IMG/VR virus record: IMGVR_UViG_3300002835_001091
Location: 1-23,825 of that record
Length of the DNA stretch: 23,825 nucleotides
From: a virus
Strand: one strand, 5' to 3'
Notes under the pieces: model-generated
Seen by the model: only the letters and a program-made list of their open reading frames with translations
Told to the model about the DNA's origin: nothing
Databases searched by the model: none
Position numbers and translations under genes: made by a program
In this document: positions 14,089 through 21,258 of the stretch, in pieces
How the letters are laid out: every line of letters starts with the position of its first letter
Numbering within the stretch: position 1 is the first letter of the stretch

Positions 14089-15162
14089 GTGATTAAACTC
14101 AAAGATATATTACTTGAAAAAGACAATAAACTTGATAGTGAAAATCCAGATAAAATTCTTGTAAAAAACAAGAAGAGTGGTGAGACGTATTATATCAACA
14201 AAGACAATTTCAACACATCTATCCACGAAAAACCAAAAGGTCAAGAAGACACCAAAACTTCAGACGATAAAAAGTCGAGTGATAAAGATTCAAAAGAAAA
14301 AACTAAAACGGGTGGTATAGATTTGATGGCCGGTATTAGCGACGATGCCGGTGACAAAGATACCAATAAAAAACCAACCGATGATACCGATTCGTTAAAA
14401 TCTAAATTTTTAATGAGTTCGTATGATATGGATAATCTGATTAAAAAATTTAAGGGAATACGTCCTGACTTAGAAGATAAACTTTTAAGATACAATTACA
14501 ATGCCTTATTTGATGAATATAACAATTTACAGATACAAGGCATGGATGACGAGAAATTAAAATCAGTTATAAGAAAATTTCAATCTGTTTCTTTGGCAAA
14601 ATTTAGTTTGTTATCACAAAAAGAAAATGATGTAAATGTTATTGAATCCACAATCATATATCGTAATAATTCAAATGAAATAAATGATATATTGCAGAAA
14701 AAAGAAAAACTGATGACAAGACAACAAGTAGAATCTGAATTAGAAAAAACAGGTCAACCAGAAGAATTAAAATATGAATTGAAAAAAACTCTCGCGATTT
14801 ATGTAATGGATGATCATTTTAAAACATCTGGTGCAAGATTAGAACACCCCGTTACTGTTTATCGTGCGGTTGATAAATCTATAATAGATAGGTTCGATGA
14901 GGCAAATACATGGACAGACAATGGATTTGTCTCTACATCATTGAATCCTATTATTTCCGAAATACCTGAGAATAAAGAAAGAAATCCACTTTTAAAAATA
15001 CACTTAAAAAAAGGGGATCCAGTTTTAATCTTATCTAAAGACGAGGATAAATATTTTTATGAAACTGAAGTTACCTTACCCCGTAAGTGTAGATTTAAAG
15101 TTGGAAAATATGATAAAGTAAAGAACTCATACGATGTTTCTGTGGAGTACCAAAATGCCTGA
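14089..15162 (+). CDS. ADP-ribosyltransferase of the R-S-E class, possible head-packaged effector
   Basis: 357 residues, GTG start 2 nt after the bS21 stop, giving MIKLKDILLEK. Residues 50-105 are a charged, Lys/Asp/Ser-rich linker, and 106-240 are helical. The C-terminal 110 residues carry the classic triad of arginine-type toxins: YRAVD with Arg259, GFVSTSLNP with Ser282-Thr283-Ser284, and YETEV with Glu325-x-Glu327. The enzyme would transfer ADP-ribose from NAD to a host protein. T4 carries related activities (Alt, ModA, ModB), and Alt is packaged in the head and injected. Placement among head genes, before the scaffold, suggests the same for this protein, and the N-terminal segment could be a packaging tag; both are inferences. 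The target is unknown. Confidence 0.8.
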   Translation: MIKLKDILLEKDNKLDSENPDKILVKNKKSGETYYINKDNFNTSIHEKPKGQEDTKTSDDKKSSDKDSKEKTKTGGIDLMAGISDDAGDKDTNKKPTDDTDSLKSKFLMSSYDMDNLIKKFKGIRPDLEDKLLRYNYNALFDEYNNLQIQGMDDEKLKSVIRKFQSVSLAKFSLLSQKENDVNVIESTIIYRNNSNEINDILQKKEKLMTRQQVESELEKTGQPEELKYELKKTLAIYVMDDHFKTSGARLEHPVTVYRAVDKSIIDRFDEANTWTDNGFVSTSLNPIISEIPENKERNPLLKIHLKKGDPVLILSKDEDKYFYETEVTLPRKCRFKVGKYDKVKNSYDVSVEYQNA

Positions 15163-15319
15163 TAAAAAAGATAACACTAAAAAAGAAGAGTTTTTTATTC
15201 GTACTGATAGATTTATTTACACGAAAGATGACTTAAAACATATTATCGGTCTCGATGAAGAAAAAAAATCTACTATTTTACTAAAAAAAATGTTACCAGG
15301 CAAGAAAAAAATGAAATAA
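15155..15319 (+). CDS. Small basic protein, function unknown
   Basis: 54 residues from ATG 15155, which overlaps the ADP-ribosyltransferase stop by 8 nt; an earlier in-frame start at 15134 would lie wholly inside that gene and is less likely. Composition is Lys-rich (start PDKKDNTKKEEFF, end KKMLPGKKKMK) around a core FIYTKDDLKHIIGLDEE. No family recognised. Translational coupling and the tight position at the end of the operon argue that it is real. It could be a small prohead core protein like T4 gp67/gp68 or an accessory of the enzyme upstream; neither is supported by motif. Confidence 0.55.
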   Translation: MPDKKDNTKKEEFFIRTDRFIYTKDDLKHIIGLDEEKKSTILLKKMLPGKKKMK

Positions 15320-15327
15320 ATTTAAAA

Positions 15328-15342
15328 ATATTTATATTTATG
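15328..15342 (+). promoter_or_regulatory. Two overlapping candidate promoter elements ATATTTATA / ATATTTATG
   Basis: The motif occurs twice, at 15328-15336 and 15334-15342, in the 109-nt gap before the scaffold gene. It is the only place with a tandem copy, in front of the genes expected to be most strongly expressed. Confidence 0.5.
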
Positions 15343-15350
15343 TTTATAAT

Positions 15351-15373
15351 ACTCTATCTTTATAGAGTTTTCT
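15351..15373 (+). terminator. Hairpin followed by T-rich stretch in the scaffold leader
   Basis: ACTCTAT (15351-15357) pairs with ATAGAGT (15362-15368) around a 4-nt loop, then TTTTCTTATTTT follows. The 7-bp stem is weak and AT-rich. It could end the upstream operon, but it lies after the tandem promoter-like motif, so it may instead be a 5' leader hairpin protecting the scaffold/capsid mRNA. Confidence 0.4.
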
Positions 15374-15428
15374 TATTTTATGTTTGATTAGAGTTATCAA
15401 TAACTTTAGAAATTAGTTGGAGATGTTT

Positions 15429-16487
15429 ATGACAGATTTATTGAAAGAAGCAATAGCAGACGCAAAGGCAGTACGTGAAGTCGCTTTGGCAAATGCAAAA
15501 TTGGCTTTGGAAGAGGCATTTACTCCGAGACTTCAATCCATGCTCGCTTCAAAACTTTCCGAAGAAGCTGAGGAAGAAGATGGCGAAACCGTAACTGCTG
15601 AAGGAGAAGGTGAGGAAGAAGAAACAACTGACGAATCTTATTTCTTTGAAGGTGACGATGAAGAAGAAGCGCCTATGGGAGAAGGAGAAGGTGAGGAAGA
15701 AGAAACAACTGACGAATCTTATTTCTTTGAAGGTGACGATGAAGAGCCTGCAATGGAAGAAGGAGAGGATGAGGAGCCTGCAATGGAAGAAGGAGAGGAT
15801 GAAGAAGAATCTATGGACGAGGATTTGATGGAAATAATCCGTCAACTTGAAGAAGATATTGATTCATCTGAAATTGGAACGGGTGACAATAAAAAGCCAT
15901 CCAAGACTGCATCTGACTCTACAACCGATATGAAGAAGGAAAAACTTGTTCAGATGGTTGAGGGGGAAGAGGAAGAGACGCCGGTAGAAGAAGGTGAAGA
16001 GGGTGAAGACGAAGTTGATATTCAAGAAATTCTACGTGCTCTTCGTGAAGAAGAGGAAGGTGGAGAAGAGTCTATGGAAGAGGGTGAAGATGAAGAGGCA
16101 CCAGCCGAAGAACCTGCCCCCCAAACAGAAGCAAAACTTCGTGAGGCATACGCTGTTATTCAATTCCTTCGTGGTAAGTTGAATGAAATCAATCTTTTAA
16201 ATTCTAAACTTTTGTTTTCAAACAAACTTTTCCGTTCACATTCTTTAACCGAATCACAAAAGATTACAGTTATTGAAAACTTTGATCGAGCAACAAGTCT
16301 TCGTGAAGTTAAATTGGTTTACGCAACACTTGCAGAATCTTTGAGAGGTACAAAGAATAAAACAATGAAACCTATTAGAGAATCATACGCAAGTAAACCA
16401 GTTGCAAGCACACGTCCATCTAAAGCAATCTTAACAGAAAGCAATCAGATGGCGGATAGACTAAGAAAATTGGCAGGAATAAAATAA
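15429..16487 (+). CDS. Prohead scaffold / core protein (gp22-like)
   Basis: 352 residues from ATG 15429. GGAG at 15419-15422 sits 6 nt upstream, which favours this start over ATG 15423. The N-terminal helix (LLKEAIADAKAVREVALANAK, ending EEAFTPRLQSMLASKL) is the part I recognise from gp22 of marine T4-like phages. Residues about 40-230 are an extreme Glu/Asp/Gly region with internal duplications. The C-terminal 120 residues are helical and basic (KLREAYAVIQFLRGKLNEIN onward, ending RLRKLAGIK), as expected for a scaffold that contacts the capsid shell and is then digested by the gp21 protease. It lies 21 nt before the capsid gene, so the pair is likely co-transcribed. Confidence 0.87.
   Translation: MTDLLKEAIADAKAVREVALANAKLALEEAFTPRLQSMLASKLSEEAEEEDGETVTAEGEGEEEETTDESYFFEGDDEEEAPMGEGEGEEEETTDESYFFEGDDEEPAMEEGEDEEPAMEEGEDEEESMDEDLMEIIRQLEEDIDSSEIGTGDNKKPSKTASDSTTDMKKEKLVQMVEGEEEETPVEEGEEGEDEVDIQEILRALREEEEGGEESMEEGEDEEAPAEEPAPQTEAKLREAYAVIQFLRGKLNEINLLNSKLLFSNKLFRSHSLTESQKITVIENFDRATSLREVKLVYATLAESLRGTKNKTMKPIRESYASKPVASTRPSKAILTESNQMADRLRKLAGIK
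15600..15745 (+). repeat. Direct repeat of about 65 bp in the scaffold gene (81-bp offset)
   Basis: 15600-15664 and 15681-15745 read the same and both encode the Glu-rich stretch ending in TTDESYFFEGDDE. The identity at DNA level implies a recent duplication in the acidic core of the scaffold protein. Confidence 0.85.
15741..15800 (+). repeat. 30-bp tandem repeat in the scaffold gene
   Basis: Two adjacent copies differing at about one base encode E(E/D)EPAMEEGEDE-type units, directly after the 65-bp repeat. The reading frame is preserved, so only the length of the acidic segment changes. Confidence 0.8.
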
Positions 16488-16508
16488 TAAACTATTGGAG
16501 ATAATTAC

Positions 16509-18140
16509 ATGAGTATTAAAACATTATTAGGTTCATCTGATGGTCAACACAGAAAATTGATCGAAGAGAATCGTGGTACTGTACGCAAGTGGCAAAAAAC
16601 TGGCCTTCTTGACGGTATCAACACAGAGTATGAAAAGAACTCTATTGCAGTTCTTTTGGAAAATCAAGCAAAGCAACTTATCGATGAATCAAACCGTACA
16701 GGTACGGCTGCTGGTTCCGAAGAGTGGGCTGGTGTGGCACTTCCGCTTGTACGTCGTATTTTTTCTGAAATTGCGGCAAAAGATTTCGTTTCGGTTCAAC
16801 CTATGAACCTCCCGTCAGGTCTTGTATTCTACTTGGACTTCAAGTATGGTACAGCACAACCTGGCTTTACAACAAATTCCGGTAAGGATTCACAGGCAGA
16901 TTCTGTATTCGGTGTTACCGGTGCTGCTGCTAAGAATGCCGATCCTTCAGGCGGTCTTTATGGCGCTGGTCGTTTTGGTTATTCCATTAACGAATCACTT
17001 GTTAGCGCCGGTTCGGGTAGCTCACTTACAACAACAAACTTTACAACTGGTTCTGTAACAACATCATCTGCGGTAACTTATCAATTCGATAAGGAGTTCC
17101 AAGATGCTTATCTTGCAGATCTAAACGGTGGTAAATTCTTTACCGTTACCGTTAGTTCAAGTTTGCTTGCTAACTACGATGCTGAAGCAGTTCGCTCCTT
17201 CTACATTAGTGGTTCAACAATTAAACAATACTTCCCTCAGTACACAACTACAAACGCGGCAAATACACAAATCACATTTGTTGTTTCTGCATCTGCTGTT
17301 CCTACTGATATTGGTATCGCTTATTCAAAACAACCTACAGCGATTTCACGTGGTGACTTTGAAGATCAAGGTTCAAACCTCGATATTCCTGAACTTAATC
17401 TCGAATTACGTTCCGAGTCTATCGTTGCTAAAACACGTAAGTTGAAGGCAGTTTGGACACCTGAATTTGCTCAAGACTTGAACGCATATCACTCAATCGA
17501 CGCGGAAGCAGAATTGACTTCTATGTTGTCAGAGTACATTTCACAGGAAATTGACCTTGAAATCTTGGATATGCTTATCAAGAACGCACAGACAACCGAA
17601 AGATGGTCTGCTCGTATTGGTCGTACCTATGATGCTTCTACCGGTTTGTTTGGTGATTATTCATCTTCACAGGCGCAGGCATCGGCATTCAATCAACAAA
17701 CATGGTTCCAAACACTTGGCACCAAGATTCAAAAGGTATCTAACGTTATTCATCAAAAGACACTTCGTGGTGGTGCAAACTTCTTGGTTTGTTCTCCTCA
17801 AGTTGCTACATTGCTTGAATCAATGCCTGGATACGCGGTTGACGGTGAAGGTATGAAGTTTGCGATGGGTGTTCAAAAGGTTGGACAACTTAATGGTCGT
17901 ATCACAGTTTACAAGAACCCATATATGCTCGAAAACCAAATTCTTGTTGGTTTCCGTGGTAGCCAGTTCCTTGAAACAGGTGCGGTGTATGCTCCTTACA
18001 TTCCTCTCGTGATGACTCCGTTGGTATATGACCCAACGAACTTCACACCACGTAAGGGTGTAATGACTCGTTATGCAAAGAAGATGGTTCGTCCTGAATT
18101 TTTCGGTTTGATTCAAATCGATTCATTGGGTGACATCTAA
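16509..18140 (+). CDS. Major capsid protein (gp23-like)
   Basis: 543 residues, close to the usual T4 gp23 length. Recognisable stretches include the N-terminal region (LIEENRGTVRKW), EEWAGVALPLVRRIFSEIAAK at about 72-92, PMNLPSGLVFYLDFKYG at about 98-114, DFEDQGSNLDIPELNLELR, RKLKAVWTPEFAQDLNAYH, and the C-terminal part NPYMLENQILVGFRG and YDPTNFTPRKGVMTRYAKKM. It forms the HK97-fold hexamers of the head and its N-terminus is normally removed by the prohead protease. GGAG at 16497-16500 is 8 nt from ATG. Its codon use is visibly richer in C-ending codons (TTC, AAC, CGT, GGT) than neighbouring genes, as expected for a very highly expressed gene. Confidence 0.96.
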   Translation: MSIKTLLGSSDGQHRKLIEENRGTVRKWQKTGLLDGINTEYEKNSIAVLLENQAKQLIDESNRTGTAAGSEEWAGVALPLVRRIFSEIAAKDFVSVQPMNLPSGLVFYLDFKYGTAQPGFTTNSGKDSQADSVFGVTGAAAKNADPSGGLYGAGRFGYSINESLVSAGSGSSLTTTNFTTGSVTTSSAVTYQFDKEFQDAYLADLNGGKFFTVTVSSSLLANYDAEAVRSFYISGSTIKQYFPQYTTTNAANTQITFVVSASAVPTDIGIAYSKQPTAISRGDFEDQGSNLDIPELNLELRSESIVAKTRKLKAVWTPEFAQDLNAYHSIDAEAELTSMLSEYISQEIDLEILDMLIKNAQTTERWSARIGRTYDASTGLFGDYSSSQAQASAFNQQTWFQTLGTKIQKVSNVIHQKTLRGGANFLVCSPQVATLLESMPGYAVDGEGMKFAMGVQKVGQLNGRITVYKNPYMLENQILVGFRGSQFLETGAVYAPYIPLVMTPLVYDPTNFTPRKGVMTRYAKKMVRPEFFGLIQIDSLGDI

Positions 18141-18162
18141 TTTGTAAATAATTGGACACGAA

Positions 18163-18202
18163 ATAATGGGTGGTGAGATTTCTCATCACCCATTTTTTTT
18201 TT
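18163..18202 (+). terminator. Strong intrinsic terminator after the capsid gene
   Basis: ATGGGTGGTGAG (18166-18177) pairs with CTCATCACCCAT (18182-18193), 12 bp with one G-U pair and loop ATTT, followed by a run of ten T. It closes the scaffold-capsid transcript 25 nt after the stop codon. Confidence 0.93.
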
Positions 18203-18229
18203 GAAAACGTATTTTTCATTTTATAGAAT

Positions 18230-18238
18230 ATACTTATA
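18230..18238 (+). promoter_or_regulatory. Candidate promoter element ATACTTATA
   Basis: A one-base variant of the recurrent ATATTTATA element, placed after the capsid terminator and 31 nt before the homing-endonuclease ATG. Confidence 0.35.
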
Positions 18239-18268
18239 TTAAGGAATTACTATTTTTTTAGAGGAGTT

Positions 18269-19651
18269 ATGAAACGAGTTGTAGATAAAACACCCATTAT
18301 TTGTAAAATATGTTATCGTCATTTAAATGTTGGGGGATTCAGAACTCATTTGCAAATGAAACATCCAGACTATGATACAGATAGGTATGTCTCTGAGTTT
18401 GGTGAATTTAGACCTAAAAAATTAAAACATATAGAAAATACTAATAAAAGTGATATTGTATGTGAAGAATGTAATAAAAAAATGGCAACACATAAAGAAT
18501 TGATGCATCATATACGTGTTCACAACATGAATTACGAACAATATCACATAAAATATAAATTTGGTGGTATTCATCCGGTATGTAAATGTGGATGTGGAGT
18601 TAAGGTTAAAATAATAAAAGGTGGTATTCTTGATGATACGGGTAAACGAGTATTCGCCAGAGACTTTATAACGGGACACAATACCTGTATGTCGATTGGT
18701 GTTCAAACAAGAACTTTTGAGTCAAGAATGAAAATGCGAGAAAGTGCTATAAAACGTATGGAACGAGATGGCAATAGATTTTCCCCAAAAACATCATCGG
18801 CTCAACGAGAAATATATGAATTTATTCAAAGCATATCTGACGGCTTTATGGAACAAGATACTTCATTACTTTATGGCAGAGAGATAGATATAGTAAATCA
18901 TGAAAAAAAAATTGGAATAGAGTACAATGGACTTTATTTTCATTCAGACATTTATAGAGATAGAAAATATCATCTATCTAAATTAAAAGAAATGGAGAAA
19001 CTTGGGTATCGTCTTGTTTATATCTGGGAAGATTGGTGGGTTAGAAAAAAGGAAATTGTAAAATCCATGTTATCGTCGGTTTTGAGTGTAGGCGGTACTA
19101 AGATATATGCTAGAAAATGTGATGTTCGAGAAATAACAGACGAATCTGCGAGAATATTTCTTGGTAAAAATCACATACAAGGGCCATCGGTTTCAAAAAT
19201 ACGAATTGGTCTTTTTTATAACGAAGAACTAGTTTCTGTTATGACCTTTGGGAAATTAAGAGCAACATTGGGAAGTAAGTCAAAAGAGGGTCATTGGGAA
19301 ATGATGAGATTTTGTTCCAGTTTAAATACCACGGTGGTTGGTGGTGCATCTAAATTATTTTCCTTTTTTATAAAGAAATATAATCCAATTTGTGTGATTT
19401 CATTTGCCAATAGAGATTGGTCGGTCGGTAACGTGTATGATAAAATTGGATTCAAACTTCTTGGTGCAACTGAACCTGGATATTTTTATGCAAAAGGTAA
19501 ACGAAGGTTCAATAGATCTATGTTTACAAAACATAAGTTGATAGAATCTGGAGCGGATAAGGCAAAAACAGAATCAATTATAATGAAAGAACGTGGTTAC
19601 ATGAAAATTTGGGACACTGGTAATATTAAATTTGAATGGAAACCCAAATAA
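18269..19651 (+). CDS. Free-standing homing endonuclease: zinc fingers, Vsr-like nuclease, GNAT-like C-terminus
   Basis: 460 residues. Two C2H2-type fingers open the protein (C12-C15-H27-H32 and C65-C68-H81-H85), followed by a small Cys cluster CKCGCG at 105-110. The nuclease core at about 203-257 reads REIDIVN (Asp207), IGIEYNGLYFHSD (Glu218, His225) and GYRLVYIWEDWW, the pattern of Vsr-like/EDxHD phage endonucleases. Residues 278-415 (KIYARKC, LVSVMTFGKLR, VVGGASKLFSFF, DKIGFKLLG) look like a GNAT-type fold often attached to this family. Such genes spread by cutting phage genomes that lack them. It stands between a terminator and the next promoter-like element, with AGGAG only 2 nt before ATG. 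Confidence 0.8.
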   Translation: MKRVVDKTPIICKICYRHLNVGGFRTHLQMKHPDYDTDRYVSEFGEFRPKKLKHIENTNKSDIVCEECNKKMATHKELMHHIRVHNMNYEQYHIKYKFGGIHPVCKCGCGVKVKIIKGGILDDTGKRVFARDFITGHNTCMSIGVQTRTFESRMKMRESAIKRMERDGNRFSPKTSSAQREIYEFIQSISDGFMEQDTSLLYGREIDIVNHEKKIGIEYNGLYFHSDIYRDRKYHLSKLKEMEKLGYRLVYIWEDWWVRKKEIVKSMLSSVLSVGGTKIYARKCDVREITDESARIFLGKNHIQGPSVSKIRIGLFYNEELVSVMTFGKLRATLGSKSKEGHWEMMRFCSSLNTTVVGGASKLFSFFIKKYNPICVISFANRDWSVGNVYDKIGFKLLGATEPGYFYAKGKRRFNRSMFTKHKLIESGADKAKTESIIMKERGYMKIWDTGNIKFEWKPK

Positions 19652-19673
19652 AAATTTATTTTTTAAAATAACC

Positions 19674-19682
19674 ATATTTATT
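19674..19682 (+). promoter_or_regulatory. Candidate promoter element ATATTTATT
   Basis: In the 77-nt gap after the endonuclease gene, 47 nt before the next ATG, in the context CCATATTTATTGGTA. The element at 20609 has nearly the same flanks. Confidence 0.45.
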
Positions 19683-19728
19683 GGTAGTTTAATTATGTTA
19701 GAATTTATAACAATATGAGAGAAACAAC

Positions 19729-20544
19729 ATGGCAAAATCAAGAAATATAAAAACCTCAATTACGTCTGGGGTTAATGGGATGAGACTTAAAAATGTTTTA
19801 AATCAAATCAAGGAAATAAATCATAAAAAAACAAATATTATTAGTCCAAAACTAATAAATGAAATAAGAACACAAATAACAAAATACTTTTTAAATGAAG
19901 ATGATGAAAAGATGCCACAAGATAATGCAGTAAATTCTGCACTCGGTACAATAGATGATGAACTTGGTAAAATTGCAAAGGATGTTGAAAACAAAATGAA
20001 AGACGATGCTCAAGTACAGGCAGCTTTAAAAAAGGCACCAGAACTTGCTAAAGTTGCAAACGAATCAATCAGTAGAAAACATTCTGCTTTAATTGAAGGC
20101 AATGATTCGGCGGTTATAAAAGAGGAATTAACGATATTATTTGCAGCATCTGTTGCAATGGCTATCCCAGCAATCGTTAAGTTAATAGGTGTTATAATCA
20201 AGAAGATTTCGGTTGCCATGGGTGGTGAAGGGAAAGTTGGAGAATACTTAGAACATAAGGGTGATCATTGGCATCACATGATAACGGATTTTGTTCTAAA
20301 AGGATTACAATTAATGCCTGGATTTAAAAAATTACCAACGGATAAACAACAAAAAATTGCAAATTTAGTTCATACTGTTATTGTTGCTAGTTTGGCAGTT
20401 GCATCCGGCGCTGGTGCGATAAAGGCATTATCACAGGGATCAAATGCTATGGCCGGTGTTGAAGGCGCTTTAACTGCGGTAAAGGCCGGTGAAATTGGCG
20501 TGGGCACGTTCCTTAAAGCCAGTATTGCAAAAATATTAACATAA
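19729..20544 (+). CDS. Membrane-inserting phage protein, function unknown
   Basis: 271 residues. A basic, helical N-terminal third is followed by a hydrophobic helix at about 134-157 (LFAASVAMAIPAIVKLIG), a His-rich spot at 176-183 (HKGDHWHH), the motif MPGFKKLPTDKQQKIANL at 196-213, a second hydrophobic helix at about 214-232 (VHTVIVASLAVASGAGA), and a Gly/Ala-rich end (EGALTAVKAGEIG). I recall similar proteins as unknowns in marine T4-like phages. The helices could act in a virion protein that enters the membrane at infection, or in a late membrane protein. It is a single-gene unit bracketed by a promoter-like element and a terminator. Confidence 0.7.
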   Translation: MAKSRNIKTSITSGVNGMRLKNVLNQIKEINHKKTNIISPKLINEIRTQITKYFLNEDDEKMPQDNAVNSALGTIDDELGKIAKDVENKMKDDAQVQAALKKAPELAKVANESISRKHSALIEGNDSAVIKEELTILFAASVAMAIPAIVKLIGVIIKKISVAMGGEGKVGEYLEHKGDHWHHMITDFVLKGLQLMPGFKKLPTDKQQKIANLVHTVIVASLAVASGAGAIKALSQGSNAMAGVEGALTAVKAGEIGVGTFLKASIAKILT

Positions 20545-20568
20545 TATAGTATCTTAAAATAATATCAT

Positions 20569-20600
20569 AAAGGGCAACTAATGTTGCCCTTTTTTATTTG
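20569..20600 (+). terminator. Intrinsic terminator after the 271-residue membrane protein
   Basis: AAAGGGCAAC (20569-20578) pairs perfectly with GTTGCCCTTT (20583-20592) around the loop TAAT, followed by a T run. It lies 25 nt after the stop codon and 9 nt before the next promoter-like element. Confidence 0.92.
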
Positions 20601-20608
20601 TACCAGCC

Positions 20609-20617
20609 ATATTTATG
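20609..20617 (+). promoter_or_regulatory. Candidate promoter element ATATTTATG
   Basis: In the context CCATATTTATGGTA, directly after the terminator and only 18 nt before the next ATG. If it is a -10 element the mRNA leader would be very short, about 8-10 nt, yet still include the GGAAG at 20623-20628. Confidence 0.45.
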
Positions 20618-20634
20618 GTAAATGGAAGACGTGA

Positions 20635-21249
20635 ATGAATAATAAAATTTTTATAGATTTAATGAATACCACACCTCTCATAGATTTATTGACTTCGAGT
20701 TTAGTTACACTACTCGGTGCATTTGTCTCGTGGTATCTACGATATAAATACGGTGAATATAAACAAAACAAAATGAACCGTGAGGTTTCTCAATCTAAAC
20801 TAATACAAACGATATTAGAACAACAATTAAATGAATATGGGTGTCAACGTGCATTTATATTACAAAGACACAATGGCGGTAAGTATGGGACGGGTAAATC
20901 GATGAATAAATTATCTACAACATTCGAGGCATTAGAAGAAGGAGTTAGTACAGAGTTTAAAGAATATCAAAACTTACCAACATCACTTTATACAGGATTG
21001 ATAGAAAAGGCAATGAAAAATCAAGGGGTATTCCCTATTGTTGAAAATATAGAAGATTTATTAGTAAAGGCATTTTTCGTGCAACGTGGTTCAAAATCGG
21101 CAATAGTATATCCGATAAAACAAGATAAAGAAATGGTTGGTATTGTTGGGTTTGAATGGACACACGTTATTAAAGATATGGAATCACTTTTAAAAAATAT
21201 TAAAGAAGACGGTGAGGTTATAGGAGAGACGCTATCTAAATTATTATAG
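20635..21249 (+). CDS. Membrane-anchored GAF-like domain protein
   Basis: 204 residues. One N-terminal transmembrane helix (about 15-34, LIDLLTSSLVTLLGAFVSWYL) is followed by a basic stop-transfer segment and a short helix. Residues 60-200 look like a GAF-type sensor fold: an early strand with RAFILQRHNGGKYG (72-85), a TFEALEEGVS strand, and a C-terminal KSAIVYPIKQDKEMVGIVGF hairpin. The HNGG motif recurs in similar phage and bacterial proteins I have seen. The ligand is unknown; regulatory or receptor roles in the infected cell are possible. It starts the PhoH transcription unit, with 9 nt between the two genes. Confidence 0.65.
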   Translation: MNNKIFIDLMNTTPLIDLLTSSLVTLLGAFVSWYLRYKYGEYKQNKMNREVSQSKLIQTILEQQLNEYGCQRAFILQRHNGGKYGTGKSMNKLSTTFEALEEGVSTEFKEYQNLPTSLYTGLIEKAMKNQGVFPIVENIEDLLVKAFFVQRGSKSAIVYPIKQDKEMVGIVGFEWTHVIKDMESLLKNIKEDGEVIGETLSKLL

Positions 21250-21258
21250 GAGACTGAT

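Noticed and set aside
18141-18268. tRNA or small RNA gene in the largest intergenic gap
   Set aside because: The only structure is the intrinsic terminator; no cloverleaf or other conserved fold could be read.
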